The notes beneath the pieces are model-generated. The model had not been told where the DNA came from and made no database searches. It was given only the letters and a program-made list of their open reading frames with translations. Position numbers and translations under genes: made by a program. From Pseudobacteriovorax antillogorgiicola (GTDB lineage: Bacteria > Bdellovibrionota_B > Oligoflexia > Oligoflexales > RGVZ01), in contig CAMDGW010000033.1 in assembly GCA_945897695.1 (NCBI GenBank), positions 1 to 16,660 of the forward strand: DNA of 16,660 bases, written 5' to 3'. Each line of letters starts with the position of its first letter. The stretch's first letter is position 1. This document shows, piece after piece, positions 1 to 6,970 of this stretch.

Positions 1-156
1 GAATCTTTCTCAAATAAGTTGATGAAAAATCAGGCAAATTGGCCGCCGTCGATCCGGATGTCATGCCGCGCGTCAAGGGATCACAGTGCCGTTTTTGGGG
101 TTTTGAAGACGCTTGGCTGCTCGCTAGGCCGCTTTGCGGCCGTCGCCGAGCGAGTA
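1..156 (+). other. Open frame entering at the left edge, identity unknown
   Basis: Reading from base 1 in frame 1, no stop codon occurs until TAA at 154-156, so about 51 codons are open from the window edge. The translation is rich in Ser, Arg, Ala and Cys and matches nothing I recognise. The last part overlaps a GC-rich hairpin (120-154), which by itself lowers the chance of stops. It may be the tail of a gene disrupted by, or lying beside, the insertion sequence, or simply chance. I would not call it a gene without sequence to the left. Confidence 0.15.
120..154. repeat. Nested GC-rich hairpin upstream of the transposase
   Basis: The inner stem is GGCCGC (127-132), loop TTT, GCGGCC (136-141). 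The outer stem is CTCGCT (120-125) with AGCGAG (149-154). No T-run follows, so it is not a classical intrinsic terminator. It could mark the left side of the insertion sequence or block transcription entering from outside. A TATAAA box (155-160) follows directly and might be the -10 of the transposase promoter, with only a poor -35 candidate (TTTGCG at 133-138). Confidence 0.5.
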
Positions 157-170
157 TAAATTCAAAAAGA

Positions 171-247
171 TGAGCCTCTTTTCAAGTAGAATTTATCTGC
201 TAAAAACAACACCACTTGAAGGAGGCTCACGGATGAGCTTAGCAGAT
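171..247 (+). promoter_or_regulatory. Leader with interlocking inverted repeats over the transposase RBS and start
   Basis: Repeat A pairs 171-187 with 214-229: 16 base pairs with one bulged T (182) and one G-U pair. Its right arm contains the Shine-Dalgarno AAGGAGG (219-225). Repeat B is a perfect 9-bp pair, ATCTGCTAA (195-203) with TTAGCAGAT (239-247). Its left arm sits in the loop of A and its right arm lies just past the ATG at 233. The order A1-B1-A2-B2 allows a pseudoknot or two alternative stems, and in either case the RBS and start codon are occluded. Insertion sequences are known to use such RBS-sequestering hairpins against read-through transcription; applying that here is inference. 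Confidence 0.55.
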
Positions 248-1504
248 TTTGTTCAATTGGAGGGATATAAAGTTGCAGAAACTTATAAACACTTGGACGC
301 TGGCTACATCCTCATAGCAGTGGAGCCTACGAGACGAGAAATGGCGTGTAAACGCTGTGGAACCTGCCTGCAAGGTCAGCATGGCCAGCACCGCATAAGG
401 GCTAAATTCCTACCTGTCTTCTCTTACGAGGCATTCATAGTTTTCTGGAGGCGGAAAGGTTTTTGCCCATCGTGTAAAAAAATTAGATCCGAGGAGATTG
501 GCTTTTTATCGCAAGAGTCCCCTCATCTTACAAAGGCATACGAAACTACAATCGAAGAATTGACCGAGATTGCAGCGGTATCTCGTGTGGCAGACTTTAC
601 GGGAGAAGATAAATCGACGGTTTGGAGGCTGGACTATAAGCGCCTCTTGCGATTGCGATCGAACTATAAAGTTCCCTCCGTTACCCACATTTCAGTCGAC
701 GAGGTCTACGCCAGAAAAAAGCACCAGGAAGGCGAGACGAGAAACGACCGTTTTTTCACAATCGTGACGTGTATGAAAACTAAAAAAGTCGTCTGGGTCA
801 GTGACTCTAGAAGAAAAGAGGGTCTGGATGCCTTCTACAAGCTGATTGGTCCAAAAGCATGCGCAAACATCAAAGTCGTCGCTCAAGATCAGCACCAGGA
901 CTATCTAAATTCCACTAAGGAACACTGCCCAAACGCTGCCGTCGTCTACGACAAATTCCACGTATTGAAGTCCTTCAACGAGGCTCTAAACGAAGCTAGG
1001 AAGCTTTATGTAAAGATGTTTGACCTCAAAAAATCTGAGAAGAAAAAGATGACCGGCAAATTTAAATTTATCCTGTCAAAACGAGCCGACCGCCGCACCG
1101 AGGACGAGAAGCGTAAGCTTGAAGACGTCGCCGCGGACAACAAAATATTCCTAGATCTTGAGCTCATTAAGGAGAGTGTCTTTGAGATATTCAGACACGA
1201 GAATGCTGAGGACGCCAAAAAGCAGTTTGAAACAACCGGCGAATGGATCATGAAGGCTGGGTTTCCTTCATTAAGGAATTGGTTTCGCCACCTAGAGCCG
1301 AACTGGGACATGATCGCGGGATACTATGGATCGCCAGTAACCAGTGCGCTATCTGAGGGCATCAATAACGTGATCAAGACGATCAAACGCCGGGCCTATG
1401 GCTATCGCAACATGGACTACTTCAAACTTAAAATCATGCAGGTCTGCGGACTATTAAACTCTAACTATCTGAAAGCCCGTGGGAATCACGAATCAATGGC
1501 TTAA
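233..1504 (+). CDS. ISL3-family transposase
   Basis: This is a 423-aa DDE transposase expected to cut and move its own insertion sequence. An N-terminal zinc-finger region has paired cysteines C39/C42 and C78/C81 (the zf-ISL3 arrangement). A helix-turn-helix-like stretch follows around residues 105-140. The catalytic core has D156 (in ISVDEVY), D219 (in VVAQDQHQDY) with the family-typical YDKFHVLKS at 239-247, and E375 (in SALSEGINN). Length is normal for the family (about 400-440 aa) and no frame damage is visible. The frame is open back to a TTG at 134, but ATG 233 has an excellent Shine-Dalgarno (AAGGAGG, 219-225, 7 bases ahead), so that start is chosen. Family assignment is firm; the exact acidic residues are read by pattern. 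Confidence 0.92.
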   Translation: MSLADFVQLEGYKVAETYKHLDAGYILIAVEPTRREMACKRCGTCLQGQHGQHRIRAKFLPVFSYEAFIVFWRRKGFCPSCKKIRSEEIGFLSQESPHLTKAYETTIEELTEIAAVSRVADFTGEDKSTVWRLDYKRLLRLRSNYKVPSVTHISVDEVYARKKHQEGETRNDRFFTIVTCMKTKKVVWVSDSRRKEGLDAFYKLIGPKACANIKVVAQDQHQDYLNSTKEHCPNAAVVYDKFHVLKSFNEALNEARKLYVKMFDLKKSEKKKMTGKFKFILSKRADRRTEDEKRKLEDVAADNKIFLDLELIKESVFEIFRHENAEDAKKQFETTGEWIMKAGFPSLRNWFRHLEPNWDMIAGYYGSPVTSALSEGINNVIKTIKRRAYGYRNMDYFKLKIMQVCGLLNSNYLKARGNHESMA

Positions 1505-1693
1505 ACAAATATGCACCAGGGCCCCATTGTGCTTTTGATCGTTGTGAACGAGCGTCTATTGTTCACTAAACTCAAGCATCTTATTCAGTGCATCTCACTG
1601 AAATTACTTATTTATTTATATTTATTTAATAACAGCTCAGGACCGGGTGTGATTATGCCGATAGCGCTGGAAGTTTGTGACGGGGGGTCAGCG
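1505..1693. other. Gap between the IS transposase and the lipoprotein gene
   Basis: This 189-nt stretch should hold the right end of the insertion sequence and the promoter of the downstream lipoprotein gene. A spaced inverted repeat GTGAAC (1544-1549) / GTTCAC (1561-1566) could be an operator or chance. A very AT-rich tract (about 1605-1632) precedes the gene. No clear -35/-10 pair stands out. Confidence 0.35.
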
Positions 1694-1948
1694 ATGTCAT
1701 TGTTAAGAATTCAGTATCTTTCGATCGCTCTCAGCGGATTGGCTGGTTTTGCAGGTCTACTCCAGTCTTGTAAAAAGGCAGACGGATCTCGACTCAAAGC
1801 TATTGCATCAGCAAGTACGCTTAAGACAGGTATGTTTATGCCCCTCGAAGTCGGTTCTGCACTATCGGATGGGAAAAATTCTAGGATTACCAACCCCCAG
1901 CAGCTTGCTGAAAGATTAAGTATTAGTCTCAAATCTAGCGACACCTAA
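1694..1948 (+). CDS. Lipoprotein N-terminal part, ended by an in-frame TAA
   Basis: This 84-aa product starts with a lipoprotein signal peptide: a short N-region with R5, a hydrophobic stretch over residues 9-23, and lipobox L23-Q24-S25-C26, followed by KK. After signal peptidase II cleavage C26 would be lipidated. ATG 1694 is chosen because it gives a proper signal peptide and has a G-rich Shine-Dalgarno (GGGGGG, 1682-1687); the frame is open back to 1511, but that extension is not signal-like. The stop TAA (1946-1948) is followed one codon later, in the same frame, by a 668-codon open frame (1952-3958). The two are most simply one ~753-aa lipoprotein broken by a nonsense codon. I recognise no domain in the mature part. 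Confidence 0.6.
   Translation: MSLLRIQYLSIALSGLAGFAGLLQSCKKADGSRLKAIASASTLKTGMFMPLEVGSALSDGKNSRITNPQQLAERLSISLKSSDT
1946..1948 (+). other. In-frame TAA splitting the lipoprotein gene
   Basis: The frame reads AGC GAC ACC TAA CGC GTG ACA ACG. Frames before and after the stop are the same, no Shine-Dalgarno precedes the GTG at 1952, and the downstream product lacks an export signal. A C-to-T change in CAA (Gln) would create it. It may be a real nonsense mutation, a sequencing error or a stop that is read through. Confidence 0.6.
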
Positions 1949-1951
1949 CGC

Positions 1952-3958
1952 GTGACAACGACCGCTAGTGGTGAAAATATTTTGTTTGTTGAGCGTAAAG
2001 GAATGATGCCGGTTCCATTGGCTAGCTTGGCTGCGAATGGAAAAAAATATCAATGGTCTTTCACCACATTCAAATTAAAGTCAGGGCAAGCGCTTAATGG
2101 GAATCTTTACCTGCGGCACGATTTCTCGGCAACACCTGAACCTTATGTAAGTAGTGATGGTCGAGATACCAACATGTATCTTTTCAGGCGACTCTATTCA
2201 AAAGAGGGAGTTTTTGAACCGATGCTTGTTTCATGGCTTAATCACATAGTGACACCATCGGGAGAAACGGTTTACCGCGTCGGCAATACTGTCGTTGACA
2301 CAAAAGGTAATCAGCCAATACTTGGTTTTAGATCCATTGGAAATCAGGTTTGGGAAATGACCGGTTACTATGAAGACGCCGAACTTTGTGCAGGGACTGT
2401 GTTTTGGTCTAAGGATTTAAACGAGTTCTTCTCTCTGTCTCCTAAGAAGCGAAAAATTGTTAAATGGAAAAAACAAGACAACGATTCAATGGATCGAGTT
2501 GGTGTCGTGAGTGCGGGGAGCATTTCAATACCTTCAGTCGTCGAAAAAACTCTATCTCACAGGGAGGGGCAGGGATACGGTACAAATGGCAAGTATATTC
2601 CGCTGGAGGGACCTTCAAGCCTTAGTTTTGACGGTGGTGTGATCCCGGTTTATGCTACAGAGGCCATGTACAGCGCAGTTAAGACTAAAAACAATCCCGG
2701 AGTTTCAAGTTCTTTTAATTTGAATACAGCCTCCGAGGACGATTTTTTTGCAGGTGCTGAGATGCTGGCTCTCGCAGCTAGGGGAGCAGTTTCCGAGTCG
2801 AGCGTCCGACTTGGATTAGCAGATAATGCAGGGTTTTCTGGTTCAGGTCCGCAGCCAGGAATGGTTGCCCAGTTTCAAAACTGGAATAACGGCGCGTCAT
2901 TTAATCAGGTCCGTGTCATTTCCAATCAGCCTCATCTGGTTCCTCGTGGAGGTCTCAATCAGCTCTGGACAAGAAAGTCTGATTATAGTGGCTTTAAAGT
3001 GACTGGGGAGATTCTTGATTCAGCCGGTCAGGGAACAGGTCAGTTTATCGAGCAAACTTTCAATCCTGATGCTGGCGTCTATGATCAACGGATGATGTCG
3101 AGGACGGAGCTTGGTCGAGAAATTCAACACACGCTGGCTACATCCAGTGATCAATTGCGCAAGGTGAATGCTCAAATACTCGAATCAACATCTTCGGCTA
3201 ACAATCTTGGTGTGCGAGCCGATCATTTTGCTGATGAGGCTTATAAACGAGCACGTGAGCTTCCTGGAAAAGCTATTTCTGCAGGAGCAACGGCAGCCAT
3301 TACAGAGCAATACAAACTGGGCAAAAGTCCAGACACGGTCAATAATGACCTTGTCTGGTTCGGTTCAGGTGCCGCTAAGGATGCTGGGGGGCAATTAATA
3401 AATGAAGGTTTCGGGACGATTACCAGTGGTGCCCTGGGATCGCAGAATGGCATCAACGGCAATAGCATCGTTCAGTCTGGTTTTGGATCAATGCTCGGTA
3501 AGTCTGGTGTCGAAGGGCTCGATGTTGGCAAAGATGTGGGCGGTAATATTTTGAAGGGAACCATCGATAAAACCACAGGAACTCTTGCAAAAGAGGCAAT
3601 CAAAGCAACTGAATCAGGGGTCCCTAGTAGTGACAGGATAGGCCTAATGGTTGCAGATGGGATCGTCGATGTAGGTTTTTCCACAACGGGGTCGCTTCTT
3701 GGAGGGCCGGCTGGAAAATCAGCTGCTGCCGTGGGGGCTGAAATTACAAAAATTGGTAATGCAGAGGTTGGCTCTTTGATTCTGTCTGGTCGAGAAATTA
3801 GTCAGCGCAGTGAGTTGGGAGCCCAGCAAACAAACGGATTGAATATCTTGTCGAATACTCGGGAAGCTAACGTCATGCAGGACTATTTAAGGACTTCCGG
3901 GGCGCCTTCTCGTTCGGAGTCGACGCCAACTTACGAACAGGAAAACGTTGTCGAATAA
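1952..3958 (+). CDS. Large C-terminal part of the interrupted lipoprotein, function unknown
   Basis: This is a 668-aa open frame with no signal sequence of its own and no ribosome binding site before its GTG, so it is probably translated only as the continuation of the lipoprotein that starts at 1694. The first ~240 residues are rich in Tyr, Phe and Trp and look beta-rich. Residues ~384-455 look helical and charged. Residues ~435-612 are strongly Gly/Ala/Ser-rich with hydrophobic patches (for example SLLGGPAGKSAAAVGAEI at 581-598), a texture seen in membrane-inserting or surface proteins. The last ~40 residues are polar and probably disordered. I do not recognise a family. Fused to its signal peptide it would be a large outer-membrane-anchored lipoprotein. 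The gene stops just before a strong terminator at 3988-4011. Confidence 0.6.
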   Translation: MTTTASGENILFVERKGMMPVPLASLAANGKKYQWSFTTFKLKSGQALNGNLYLRHDFSATPEPYVSSDGRDTNMYLFRRLYSKEGVFEPMLVSWLNHIVTPSGETVYRVGNTVVDTKGNQPILGFRSIGNQVWEMTGYYEDAELCAGTVFWSKDLNEFFSLSPKKRKIVKWKKQDNDSMDRVGVVSAGSISIPSVVEKTLSHREGQGYGTNGKYIPLEGPSSLSFDGGVIPVYATEAMYSAVKTKNNPGVSSSFNLNTASEDDFFAGAEMLALAARGAVSESSVRLGLADNAGFSGSGPQPGMVAQFQNWNNGASFNQVRVISNQPHLVPRGGLNQLWTRKSDYSGFKVTGEILDSAGQGTGQFIEQTFNPDAGVYDQRMMSRTELGREIQHTLATSSDQLRKVNAQILESTSSANNLGVRADHFADEAYKRARELPGKAISAGATAAITEQYKLGKSPDTVNNDLVWFGSGAAKDAGGQLINEGFGTITSGALGSQNGINGNSIVQSGFGSMLGKSGVEGLDVGKDVGGNILKGTIDKTTGTLAKEAIKATESGVPSSDRIGLMVADGIVDVGFSTTGSLLGGPAGKSAAAVGAEITKIGNAEVGSLILSGREISQRSELGAQQTNGLNILSNTREANVMQDYLRTSGAPSRSESTPTYEQENVVE

Positions 3959-3987
3959 TTTTTTAACTTATTTTTGAAGTCATAAAA

Positions 3988-4011
3988 AAAGAGCCGGTTT
4001 CCCGGCTCTTT
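3988..4011. terminator. Bidirectional intrinsic terminator
   Basis: A perfect 10-bp stem, AAAGAGCCGG (3988-3997) / CCGGCTCTTT (4002-4011), has a 4-base loop. It is T-rich downstream on the plus strand and has an A-run (3984-3990) that becomes a T-run on the minus strand. It sits between converging genes, 29 nt after the lipoprotein stop (plus) and 42 nt after the protease stop (minus), so it can end both transcripts. Confidence 0.9.
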
Positions 4012-4053
4012 GTTATTTAAGATGAGATGAAAGTGAATTAAACCAAGAGGTTG

Positions 4054-5673
4054 TTACTTCTTGCACCACGGCAGATCCGGTTGGAACTGACACAGCATTT
4101 CACACATTTGTGGATCAAGCGGGCACTCCTCGGTTCCGCCACCTCCGCCGCCGCCATCACCGCCGTCAGAGCCAGGCTCAATGACACGGACGCGAAGCGA
4201 CTGGTTTATTTTGTTATTGGCATCGGTAACCGTAACGTTAACTTCGCCTGTGCCTTTTGCTGTCAGAAGACCGCTGGCATCGATGCTGGCAATTGTATCG
4301 GCTGAGGATGCGAATTTGAACGGAGCTTTTCCGCCAAATGCTGAGAACTGAAGTGTGGCGTTTGGATTGATCGTTGCAGCCTGAGGAACGATAGTTAGCT
4401 CTTCAGCCTTGATGCGGTCCACAACAGCAGCAGCATCCACGCGACATTCGCATGCTGTCTCGATTGCAACTTTTGAACCTGAGGCCTGAAGAAGTGCTTT
4501 GACTTCTGTTGGCTTCAGGTTTGGGTTGTGAGAAAGCATGAGGCCTACAAGACCTGAAACCAATGGAGTTGCCATAGAGGTGCCGCTCAAATTGCCATAT
4601 TTCTCGCCAGGAAGCGTGCTGTATATCGCATCGCCAGGAGCTGAAAGGCTGACCTTGCCAATTCCATAGTTGGACCAGCTAGGCTTGCCGTCGCTGCTAT
4701 TGGACGCTGCTACAGTAATCACGTTTGGTAGCGGAGTGTTGGCCGGATATACTTCAAAGCCATCATTGTTTTTTCCATCATTTGACGCAGCTGCCACAAA
4801 AATGACGCCTTTGTCGTTGGCCCGAGAAATTGCTTCAGTTATGGGCTGAGCTTCTGTCGCGCTCACTGCTGCGCCCCAACTTGCACTAATAACATTTGCG
4901 CCGTTGTCAGTTGCGTAATCAATTGACTTCACAGCGCCCATGAGGTCGCCTGATCCGTCAGCACCGAGGAAGCGTGATGCCATGATCGAAATCTTTTGGC
5001 TCATGCCGGTGATGCCTTTGCCGTTGTCACCAACCGCGCCAAGAATCCCAGCACAGTGGGTTCCGTGACCAGGATTCTGAGAGCCTGTTTCGTCTTTTGG
5101 ATCAGCATCGTTGCCATTGAAATCGTAACCATAGATGTCATCGACAAATCCATTATTGTCGTCGTCAATCTTATTACCAGCGATTTCTTTTTTATTTTTC
5201 CACATGTTGTCTTTGATATCGCCGTGGCTGTAATCGACTCCTGTGTCTGTAACAGCAACAACTACTTCACGGCTACCAACACCTTTGTTCCAGGCATCAG
5301 CTGCGCGCACTTTCGCAATAGACCACTGTTTTGCTGTTTCAGGGTCGTTTGGCATCTGGAATGCGTGGACTTTCTTGTTTTCGACCACGTATTGAACGTC
5401 AGGGTTAATCATGATTTCAGCTAAACGCTTGGCTGTCTCACGTTGGTTTGATTTTCCAAAATCAACCAAAACGAGGTTGCCAGACTCATGTTTGTCTACA
5501 ATTTGTGCGCCATTCATGCTTTTTGAGAACAAAGCTTGCTGAAAGCCTTCAGTTCCTTGCTTGAATTTCACAATGTAGCCAGCTGCCAGCACAGGTTGTG
5601 CTGCTAGAAGTGCCACGATGCTAAAGGCCGAAGCCCAAGCGACGCGGCGGTTCGAATTTTTGCGCACTACCAT
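4054..5673 (-). CDS. Secreted subtilisin-like serine protease (S8) with Ig-like domain
   Basis: This 539-aa preproprotein is predicted to be secreted through Sec. The signal peptide spans residues 1-31 (basic NRR, hydrophobic core, AQPVLA-A). An inhibitor-I9-type propeptide covers ~32-105 (YIVKFK at the start, VQYVVENKKV at the end). The peptidase S8 domain (~115-420) has the catalytic triad D143 (VTDTGVD), H203 (GHGTHCAG) and S366 (NLSGTSMATP), with oxyanion N298 (FVAAASND). Residues ~425-498 look like a bacterial Ig-like (BIG2-type) domain. A Gly-rich linker (501-513) leads to a 26-residue tail with four cysteines (C517, C524, C528, C537). An Asp/Asn-rich loop near 168-195 may bind calcium. 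ATG 5673 has a near-ideal Shine-Dalgarno (AAGGAGG). A single-gene unit is likely, since it converges on the lipoprotein and has its own promoter candidate upstream. The function is well supported; the substrate is unknown. Confidence 0.95.
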   Translation of the reverse strand: MVVRKNSNRRVAWASAFSIVALLAAQPVLAAGYIVKFKQGTEGFQQALFSKSMNGAQIVDKHESGNLVLVDFGKSNQRETAKRLAEIMINPDVQYVVENKKVHAFQMPNDPETAKQWSIAKVRAADAWNKGVGSREVVVAVTDTGVDYSHGDIKDNMWKNKKEIAGNKIDDDNNGFVDDIYGYDFNGNDADPKDETGSQNPGHGTHCAGILGAVGDNGKGITGMSQKISIMASRFLGADGSGDLMGAVKSIDYATDNGANVISASWGAAVSATEAQPITEAISRANDKGVIFVAAASNDGKNNDGFEVYPANTPLPNVITVAASNSSDGKPSWSNYGIGKVSLSAPGDAIYSTLPGEKYGNLSGTSMATPLVSGLVGLMLSHNPNLKPTEVKALLQASGSKVAIETACECRVDAAAVVDRIKAEELTIVPQAATINPNATLQFSAFGGKAPFKFASSADTIASIDASGLLTAKGTGEVNVTVTDANNKINQSLRVRVIEPGSDGGDGGGGGGGTEECPLDPQMCEMLCQFQPDLPWCKK

Positions 5674-5784
5674 ATATCCTCCTTAACTGGATTAAGAACG
5701 CAGGAAGTAAAATCCAACGCTCCGTGCAACAGAAGAGCCCCTCCCTGGGAATCTTCATGAGAACCACTTGAAAAACAAAAACGA

Positions 5785-5790
5785 ATTATA
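5785..5790 (-). promoter_or_regulatory. Candidate -10 box for the subtilisin-like protease
   Basis: On the minus strand a perfect TATAAT (5785-5790) lies about 112 nt before the protease ATG, in an AT-rich stretch. No good -35 hexamer is at 16-18 nt, so the call is moderate. It implies a 5' untranslated leader of roughly 100 nt. Confidence 0.35.
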
Positions 5791-5895
5791 AATGCTTGAT
5801 TAATTAAAAATGTTAGCGGGAAATTATTACCTAGTAAAGGGGCAACGTTGGATGGCGGGCCAAAATGTTTAATTGGTGCTCAAATACTCCCAGCG

Positions 5896-6570
5896 TTATC
5901 TGGCGAACCCTTTGAGTAGAGTTCCGTGGAAATGTACACAGGGCAAGACTGCTGTGTCTGGCATTAATATTGAACCCGGTGACAGCACGCTATTGCAGCC
6001 TGTTTGTGATCTGTCGCCCATGATGGCACTAAATTTTCGAAGGCCAGTGGGCGTGAGAAGCCCAGTGGTCGGGTGTTTGATTTTTACCTCGTCGCCCTTA
6101 AGCTTGAGATTGGCCAGTTTAGTGCCGGCGCCAAGATTGACGGCACAACCTAGAAGGGAGTCTCCTACGTAGGAGAAGTGCCCGGCCTTGGCCTCATCCC
6201 AAAAGATTGACCCTTTGACTTCTGTGGTATGGCCGACAACAGCTTTCGATCCAATCCATGCGTTACCGCGAATATACGCGCCATGCCTGATCTCAGCACC
6301 AGGACCGATAACGCAGGGCCCCTGGATAAACGCAGTTGGTTCAACGCTTGCGCCCTGTGCAATATAGACTCGACCCGATATAAATGCTGCAGGGTGAACG
6401 TTTCCTTTGATGACAGGGGTGTCCTTGACACCAAATTCATCAAGAGCCTGGTTAAGCCAGGTCTCTAAGTTCTTTCCTAAATAGTCAAAAACGCATTGAT
6501 TCAAGAATTTATCGTGCTGCCAAATTCCTGATGTATTAACAAGCAGATCAAGGGGTAGGGTGTTTGGCAT
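5896..6570 (-). CDS. Left-handed beta-helix acyltransferase related to the GlmU C-terminal domain
   Basis: This 224-aa protein consists mostly of hexapeptide repeats (I/V-G-x-x-A-x type) from about residue 52 to 115 and again at 185-212. It resembles the acetyltransferase half of GlmU and related sugar-nucleotide enzymes. The segment GHFSYVGDSLLGCAVNLGAGT (130-150, given in key residues: H131, Y134, D137, N145, G147, G149, T150) parallels the GlmU active-site region, where a His acts as base. The GlmU-like nucleotidyltransferase domain is absent; instead the first ~50 residues are a short helical region. It probably transfers an acyl group to a sugar or nucleotide sugar, as a trimer in the cytoplasm. 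The real acceptor is unknown. ATG 6570 lacks a strong Shine-Dalgarno. It is transcribed away from the small gene at 6700. Confidence 0.75.
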   Translation of the reverse strand: MPNTLPLDLLVNTSGIWQHDKFLNQCVFDYLGKNLETWLNQALDEFGVKDTPVIKGNVHPAAFISGRVYIAQGASVEPTAFIQGPCVIGPGAEIRHGAYIRGNAWIGSKAVVGHTTEVKGSIFWDEAKAGHFSYVGDSLLGCAVNLGAGTKLANLKLKGDEVKIKHPTTGLLTPTGLRKFSAIMGDRSQTGCNSVLSPGSILMPDTAVLPCVHFHGTLLKGFAR

Positions 6571-6699
6571 AATGAAAAATCCCGGGGTTACTGTTTTATT
6601 GAACTAAAGCGTCGGCAGAACTTACCGACTCTGATAACGAGGCTCGTGGTGCACAGACCTATTCTGGTACTAAAACGAACGCCCGAAAGGACGATCTTA

Positions 6700-6927
6700 A
6701 TGTTTGATACGAATAAATTCAAACGATCTGTGAAGGATTGGACTCGTGAAAATCCAAATGGCACCTTGGAAGAGCTGGTTGATTATTGTGAAGAGATGAT
6801 CCCCGCTGCGCAATTCAATACGTACAGCTGGCTGGTAGAGCAAACGGCAGGATGGTATCAGCACATCTTAAGTACAAGGCGAACAAATAATATGCTGGAT
6901 CAAGGGGAACATGAGGAAGTCGCCTAG
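6700..6927 (+). CDS. Small conserved-looking cytoplasmic protein, function unknown
   Basis: This 75-aa product has no signal or membrane segment. It begins MFDTNKFKRSVKDW and contains an acidic helix region (EELVDYCEEMIPAAQ, residues ~24-38) and three Trp. The frame is open back to 6646, but ATG 6700 is preceded by GAAAGGA (6685-6691) at normal spacing and gives a compact helical protein, so that start is used. Neighbours are divergent (the acyltransferase at 5896-6570) and convergent (6971-7369), so it is monocistronic. I do not recognise a family. Codon use looks like that of the surrounding genes, which supports a real gene. Confidence 0.6.
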   Translation: MFDTNKFKRSVKDWTRENPNGTLEELVDYCEEMIPAAQFNTYSWLVEQTAGWYQHILSTRRTNNMLDQGEHEEVA

Positions 6928-6970
6928 CCCATAGCGTCATTTTTGTTCTGTTCGACTAGTCTATCTGCCA

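Larger units (their letters stand above)
171..1504 (+). mobile_element. ISL3-family insertion sequence, ends not located
   Basis: The coordinates give a minimum extent: leader repeats plus the full-length ISL3-type transposase. ISL3 elements normally end in imperfect inverted repeats of roughly 15-40 bp and generate 8-bp target duplications. By eye I could not match the sequence just downstream of the transposase stop (starting near 1505) to an inverted copy in 1-232, nor find a convincing target duplication. The left end may lie outside the window or the ends may have diverged. The intact transposase frame suggests the copy is recent or still active. Confidence 0.6.

Noticed and set aside
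134..232. Extension of the transposase to a TTG start at 134
   Set aside because: It adds 33 residues with no family counterpart and no ribosome binding site, while ATG 233 has AAGGAGG at ideal spacing.
1511..1693. Extension of the lipoprotein frame upstream to ATG 1511
   Set aside because: The extra 61 residues read through AT-rich intergenic sequence and would bury the lipoprotein signal peptide that begins at 1694.
4996..5424. Plus-strand open frame of 142 codons inside the protease gene
   Set aside because: It lies entirely antisense to well-conserved catalytic-domain codons, with no ribosome binding site; it is a shadow frame.
5821..5895. Possible terminator after the acyltransferase gene
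   Set aside because: Only a 4-bp TTGG/CCAA stem was found and no T-run, so termination there cannot be supported.
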